NCBI GenBank assembly: GCA_964613675.1
Contig: CAZTIH010000106.1
Location: 1-9,557 of the forward strand
From: DAIUCA01 sp964613675
GTDB lineage: Bacteria; Pseudomonadota; Gammaproteobacteria; Competibacterales; Competibacteraceae
Reading direction: 5' to 3'
Length of the DNA stretch: 9,557 nt
Positions 6,605-9,557 of the stretch are shown here, piece by piece; the stretch's first letter is position 1, and each line of letters opens with the position of its first letter. Below the pieces are notes generated by a model that was not told the origin of the DNA, searched no databases, and worked only from the letters and a program-made list of their open reading frames with translations. The position numbers and the translations under genes are program-made.

Positions 6605-7458
6605 TGCGTTATTTAATTAAAGCGGTTATTTGGGGACTCTCTGGGTTGCCGTTGCCCGCATTACACGGAATCGGAGGGGCCGTGGGGTGGCTCATGTCCT
6701 ATATGCCTTTGCGATTCAACCGTGTCATCGCGGCAAACTTGAGCTATGTCTTTACCGACCGTTCCCCTGCCGAACGCCATCGCCTCCACCGTGAAACGGC
6801 AATTGAATTAGGAAAAACTCTATTTGAGTTGGCTTACTTTTGGGGCGTACGAGAGATGGATTTGTGGACAAAAGTAAGGGTTGAGAATGAGACATTTTTT
6901 AAGAAAAAATCGGAGCAAGGGGCCATTTTAGTGACGCCGCATTTAGGGGCATGGGAATTAGCAGGTCTGTATGCGAGTCGCCATTATTCTCTCCTGATTT
7001 TACAGCGTCCCAATCGGTTTGGATTAAGTGATTTATTGGCCCGTTATCGCAGCCGTTTTGGGGGACAAGTAGTGAACGCCAATGCGCACGGGATACGTCG
7101 CCTTTGCGAGGCCCTCAAAAATCGTCAAATTGTCGGTCTTTTACCCGATCAAGTTCCCCCCATGGGACAGGGTATTAGCGCAAATTTTATGGGAAAAAAT
7201 GCCTACACCAATCCTTTAGCGGTTCGTTTAGCGCAACGATTTCGCGTCCCTATATTCATGTTAACGGCAACGCGAAATCGTGGGGGGTATCGGTTGCATT
7301 TTCGGGAAATCGAATTACCCCACGGGGTGGCGTTGCCATTAGCCGTTCAAGCCTTAAACGATGCTATGAGTTCTCGGGTGACTGAATTACCGAGCCAGTA
7401 TCTTTGGAGCTATAAACGGTTTAAACAAACGGATGGGGCGTCGATTTACGATTTTTGA
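6604..7458 (+). CDS. LpxL/HtrB-family lysophospholipid or lipid A acyltransferase
   Basis: A 284-residue inner membrane enzyme of the family that moves an acyl chain from acyl-ACP to a lipid A precursor or similar lipid. An N-terminal hydrophobic region (about 5-33) should anchor it. The catalytic HX4E-type motif is PHLGAWE (His113, Glu118). Further family blocks are LQRPNRFG (133-140), GLLPDQVPPMGQGI (178-191), FMGKNAYTN and the C-terminal QYLWSYKRFK (265-274). The length is slightly below the roughly 300 residues of E. coli LpxL, mostly at the C-terminus. The ATG at 6604 overlaps the TGA of the chemoreceptor gene by one base, so translation is probably coupled. Its 3' end overlaps the opposing methyltransferase gene by 13 bp. 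Whether the substrate is lipid A or another glycolipid cannot be decided; no other lipid A gene is present. Confidence 0.9.
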   Translation: MRYLIKAVIWGLSGLPLPALHGIGGAVGWLMSYMPLRFNRVIAANLSYVFTDRSPAERHRLHRETAIELGKTLFELAYFWGVREMDLWTKVRVENETFFKKKSEQGAILVTPHLGAWELAGLYASRHYSLLILQRPNRFGLSDLLARYRSRFGGQVVNANAHGIRRLCEALKNRQIVGLLPDQVPPMGQGISANFMGKNAYTNPLAVRLAQRFRVPIFMLTATRNRGGYRLHFREIELPHGVALPLAVQALNDAMSSRVTELPSQYLWSYKRFKQTDGASIYDF

Positions 7459-8024
7459 CCCACTAAATAGGCTAAATTGCGCAGTCCCTGTTGTAGGTCG
7501 CCGACTAAACCCGCTTCACCATAAGCGCGGATAACTAAGTCATTGAATAGATGTAGTAACTCATTTTCTTCGAGTAAAAAATCGGGGTTACTCGGGCCGA
7601 TGTCGGGGTGTTTATGGCGGGTAAAAGTTTCATAAAACAGCAATCCCTTCGAGCGTAACGCCGCCATGAGGAGAGGTGCTGAGGGGCGATGTAAAAAACG
7701 ACTGACGACGATCACATCAAAAGTGTCAGGGGGGAGGGGCGTTTGGGTAACATCACAAAGTTGCGTTTTAATGTGAACATTTTGTGACTGCGCCACAATG
7801 CGCAATCGTTCGAGCGCAACATCTGAGAAATCCCATGCGCTTACGGCAAAATTGTTGCGAGCTAACCACAAACCATTCGCACCCAAACCACAAGCAAAAT
7901 CTAAAGCAGTGCCTTGAGGGGGGAGTAAATAGGAAAATTGTCCTAGACAGTAAGCAATCTCTGGTAAATCAGAGGCTTGGCGGTGTCGTTCGTCCCATTG
8001 AGTTGCCCATTTATTAGTCATCAT
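7446..8024 (-). CDS. Class I SAM-dependent methyltransferase, TehB-like
   Basis: A 192-residue Rossmann-fold methyltransferase. Motif I is LDFACGLGANGLWLA (41-55), with the glycine-rich SAM loop CGLGANG. Asp65 in SAWDFSD is in place for the ribose contact. Asp91 in LCDV and the segment FDVIVVSRFLHR (102-113) form the usual motifs II and III, and FYETFT (130-135) follows. The N-terminal KWATQWDERH is typical of small tellurite resistance or thiopurine-like methyltransferases. The substrate is unknown, and I would not infer tellurite resistance from this. It starts at ATG 8024 with a second ATG next to it at 8021, and no clear ribosome binding site. It is divergent from the lipoprotein gene across a 146-bp gap. 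Confidence 0.88.
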   Translation of the reverse strand: MMTNKWATQWDERHRQASDLPEIAYCLGQFSYLLPPQGTALDFACGLGANGLWLARNNFAVSAWDFSDVALERLRIVAQSQNVHIKTQLCDVTQTPLPPDTFDVIVVSRFLHRPSAPLLMAALRSKGLLFYETFTRHKHPDIGPSNPDFLLEENELLHLFNDLVIRAYGEAGLVGDLQQGLRNLAYLVGQKS

Positions 8025-8079
8025 TTTTTAACCAATCTACTAAAAGAGAAGTCGTAATTTATCGGTTCATAGACAAAGC

Positions 8080-8098
8080 ATTGTGGTAAATCCACAAT
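8080..8098. promoter_or_regulatory. Perfect 7-bp dyad between divergent genes, operator-like
   Basis: ATTGTGG, a 5-base centre TAAAT, then CCACAAT form a perfect inverted repeat midway between the methyltransferase start (8024) and the lipoprotein promoter (8119-8148). No T-run follows on either strand, so it is not an intrinsic terminator. Its symmetry and position suit a dimeric regulator acting on one or both genes. I do not recognise the regulator. Confidence 0.35.
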
Positions 8099-8118
8099 AC
8101 GATTCCCAATTTGAGAAA

Positions 8119-8148
8119 TTAACAACAATGTGTTTTTTTTGATACAAT
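8119..8148 (+). promoter_or_regulatory. Sigma-70-type promoter of the lipoprotein gene
   Basis: TTAACA (8119-8124) and TACAAT (8143-8148) each match the -35 and -10 consensus at 5 of 6 positions, with an 18-base spacer that includes a run of eight T. Transcription would start near 8155, leaving a leader of about 16 bases. The leader carries GAGG at 8158-8161, 9 bases before the ATG. The combination suits an abundant structural lipoprotein. Confidence 0.65.
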
Positions 8149-8170
8149 TTACGCTTCGAGGTAAGCAAAA

Positions 8171-8449
8171 ATGCAAAAAACTTTACGTTTCGGCGCGGTA
8201 TTCGCTGTGGTTGTTTTGGCGGCCGGTTGTGCGAACAACGGTCAACTCGAAAAATTACAGTCCGATGTGACGACCTTGCGTGCGGATGTAGATGCGTTGA
8301 GAGGTTCGACTTCTAACGCCCAGCAAACGGCAAATCGTGCTTTAGCCACCGCCGAAGAAGCTCAACGCATCGCTTCTGATGCCCTCGCGCGTGCCCAAGA
8401 GACCGATGAGAAGTTAAATCGCGCTTTCCGCCGTTCAATGCTCAAATAA
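8171..8449 (+). CDS. Lpp/OprI-like alanine-rich outer membrane lipoprotein
   Basis: A 92-residue precursor. The signal peptide MQKTLRFGAVFAVVVLAAG ends at a classic lipobox (LAAG before Cys20). Residue +2 is Ala, not Asp, so the mature protein should go to the outer membrane. The mature chain of 73 residues is almost entirely predicted helix, with heptad-like spacing (LEKLQSDVTTLRADVDALRG), an alanine-rich middle and a Lys as last residue, as in Braun lipoprotein and OprI, where that Lys is joined to peptidoglycan. It is a little longer than mature E. coli Lpp (58 residues). A tether between outer membrane and cell wall is therefore likely but inferred. It has a strong promoter, a strong ribosome binding site and its own terminator, so it is probably highly expressed as a single-gene transcript. 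Confidence 0.9.
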   Translation: MQKTLRFGAVFAVVVLAAGCANNGQLEKLQSDVTTLRADVDALRGSTSNAQQTANRALATAEEAQRIASDALARAQETDEKLNRAFRRSMLK

Positions 8450-8485
8450 TTTTATTGAATAAAATCGGCTGATTCGCCTAAATGG

Positions 8486-8511
8486 GGCCACATTCAAGTG
8501 TGGCCTTTTTT
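8486..8511 (+). terminator. Intrinsic terminator of the lipoprotein gene
   Basis: GGCCACA (8486-8492), the loop TTCAAG and TGTGGCC (8499-8505) form a perfect 7-bp stem, followed by six T (8506-8511). It lies 36 bases after the lipoprotein stop. The T-run directly touches the likely start codon of the next gene at 8512. Confidence 0.9.
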
Positions 8512-9557
8512 ATGTCTGTAAAATTGTCGAGTGCCCTGCTAATGGGGGCCTTACTGTTGGGATTATTCGCGAATTTCGGCCAAATTCTACTATTCGATGA
8601 AGACGAAGGGAGCTTCGCCCAAGCGAGCTTAGAAATGGTGAAAACGGGCGACTGGATTCGCATCTCACTAGATGACGAGCCGCATCACCACAAACCCATT
8701 TTAATTTATTGGTTGCAGGCACTCTCAATCGAATTATTTGGGGCAAACGAATGGGCCGTGCGACTCCCCTCTATTCTAGCGGCGACCGCGTGGTTAATTG
8801 CGGTGATTCACTTTTTATTGTGGACTATAAAACAGCGCGAATTAGCTTTAATGGGGGGGCTGTTATTAGCCACCACCTGGGGATTTGTTTTAATTGGGCG
8901 AGCAGCGACCGCAGATAGCGTATTAAATCTCTTTTTATGTCTTAGTTTATTCGCGATTTACCGCTGTTTTACTCATTCAGACGCCTGGCGTTGGCCCGTA
9001 TTTTTGTGGATGGGATTGGGCGTGTTGACTAAAGGGCCTATTGCTATCGTGATTCCGTTCATCGTGAGTGGTGTGTTGTGGATGACAGCGCATAGGGGGC
9101 GAGATTGGCTTAGGCAGCTCATTAACTTACCGAGTTGGCTAATTTTTTTAACCGTCTTAACCCCTTGGGCGATGGCGATTTATGCCCAGTTAGGCTATGG
9201 ATTTTTCTACGATTTTATCTTGACCCACAACTTGCAACGGTTCGCGACCCCCTTACAGGGTCACCAAGGCAGTGTGTTTTATTATTTCGGCGTACTACCC
9301 CTAATTTTGTTACCCTTTAGCGGGTTACTAATCGCACTTCCCTTTAAGCAATTATGGGGTGACACATTAAGTCGTTTTTGCATCATTTGGTTTTTGACCG
9401 TATTTATTTTATTCACTGCTGCACAAACAAAATTACCGCATTACTTAATCTATGGATTGACGCCGTTAGTGATTTTATTAATTCGCCATACGGGGCACTT
9501 ATACAATCGTTGGTTAGCACTCCCTGCACTATTGGGATTTGGTTTATTTCTAGCGCT
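8512..9557 (+). CDS. GT39/ArnT-like integral membrane glycosyltransferase, 3' end missing
   Basis: 348 codons are visible and the frame is still open at the window edge. Proteins of this family (PMT/ArnT) transfer a sugar from a polyprenyl phosphate donor to lipid A, protein or other acceptors on the periplasmic side. Hallmarks: a first membrane segment (about 7-27); the first periplasmic loop FDEDEGSFAQASLEMVKTGD (28-47) with the acidic catalytic-type residues; HKPILIYWLQ and EWAVRLPS; GRAATADS (129-136) with a second conserved Asp; LTKGP (172-176); FYDFILTHNLQRF (232-244); and TKLPHYL (306-312). The ATG at 8512 follows a terminator T-run and has no ribosome binding site. ATG 8542 would remove the first 10 residues, and ATG 8482 would start inside the lipoprotein terminator. 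The acceptor and donor sugar cannot be inferred. Confidence 0.92.
   Translation, partial: MSVKLSSALLMGALLLGLFANFGQILLFDEDEGSFAQASLEMVKTGDWIRISLDDEPHHHKPILIYWLQALSIELFGANEWAVRLPSILAATAWLIAVIHFLLWTIKQRELALMGGLLLATTWGFVLIGRAATADSVLNLFLCLSLFAIYRCFTHSDAWRWPVFLWMGLGVLTKGPIAIVIPFIVSGVLWMTAHRGRDWLRQLINLPSWLIFLTVLTPWAMAIYAQLGYGFFYDFILTHNLQRFATPLQGHQGSVFYYFGVLPLILLPFSGLLIALPFKQLWGDTLSRFCIIWFLTVFILFTAAQTKLPHYLIYGLTPLVILLIRHTGHLYNRWLALPALLGFGLFLA

Noticed and set aside
8482..8511. Upstream ATG 8482 as the glycosyltransferase start
   Set aside because: The extra 10 residues would be encoded by the terminator hairpin itself and resemble no N-terminus of the family.
1..9557. CRISPR array, tRNA, rRNA or complete insertion sequence
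   Set aside because: No regularly spaced direct repeats, tRNA-like 3' ends, rRNA signatures or recognisable transposase were seen on either strand.

Overview
The window looks like chromosomal DNA of a gammaproteobacterium. The grouping of ffh with a ypjD-type gene and a corB-type gene is the Escherichia coli arrangement, and an MlaA lipoprotein, a lipid A-type acyltransferase, a Braun-type lipoprotein and an ArnT-like glycosyltransferase all point to a Gram-negative envelope. Base composition is intermediate. I cannot name the genus; a sulfur-oxidiser-like lineage is only a guess.

Layout. Bases 1-501 hold no recognisable gene. They contain the first six codons of a possible leftward gene (18-1), a strikingly structured segment (50-173) that could be a noncoding RNA, and a hairpin-rich stretch crossed by an unfamiliar reading frame broken by one TGA. 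From 2586 down to 502 a leftward pair encodes a YpjD/CcsA-like membrane protein and a CorB-like CNNM/CBS protein. From an 88-bp divergent gap, ffh (SRP GTPase) runs rightward, followed almost without a gap by mlaA. After a 94-bp gap with a plausible CRP-type promoter comes a soluble four-PAS chemoreceptor whose stop codon shares a base with the start of an LpxL/HtrB-type acyltransferase. That gene meets a leftward SAM methyltransferase tail to tail with a 13-bp overlap. A 146-bp divergent gap with a perfect dyad precedes a small alanine-rich lipoprotein with a good promoter, a strong ribosome binding site and an intrinsic terminator. The terminator runs directly into the start of a GT39/ArnT-like glycosyltransferase that leaves the window at 9557.

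Theme. Most genes serve the envelope: protein insertion (Ffh), phospholipid asymmetry (MlaA), lipid acylation, outer membrane-peptidoglycan tethering and sugar transfer onto a lipid. The outlier is the chemoreceptor. Its first two PAS domains are tandem copies that both keep the FixL-type heme pocket residues (proximal His, distal Arg, Ile and Leu), so it is probably a cytosolic oxygen or gas sensor. Its signalling hairpin is very short. That receptor and the structured segment at 50-173 are the two items most worth following up.
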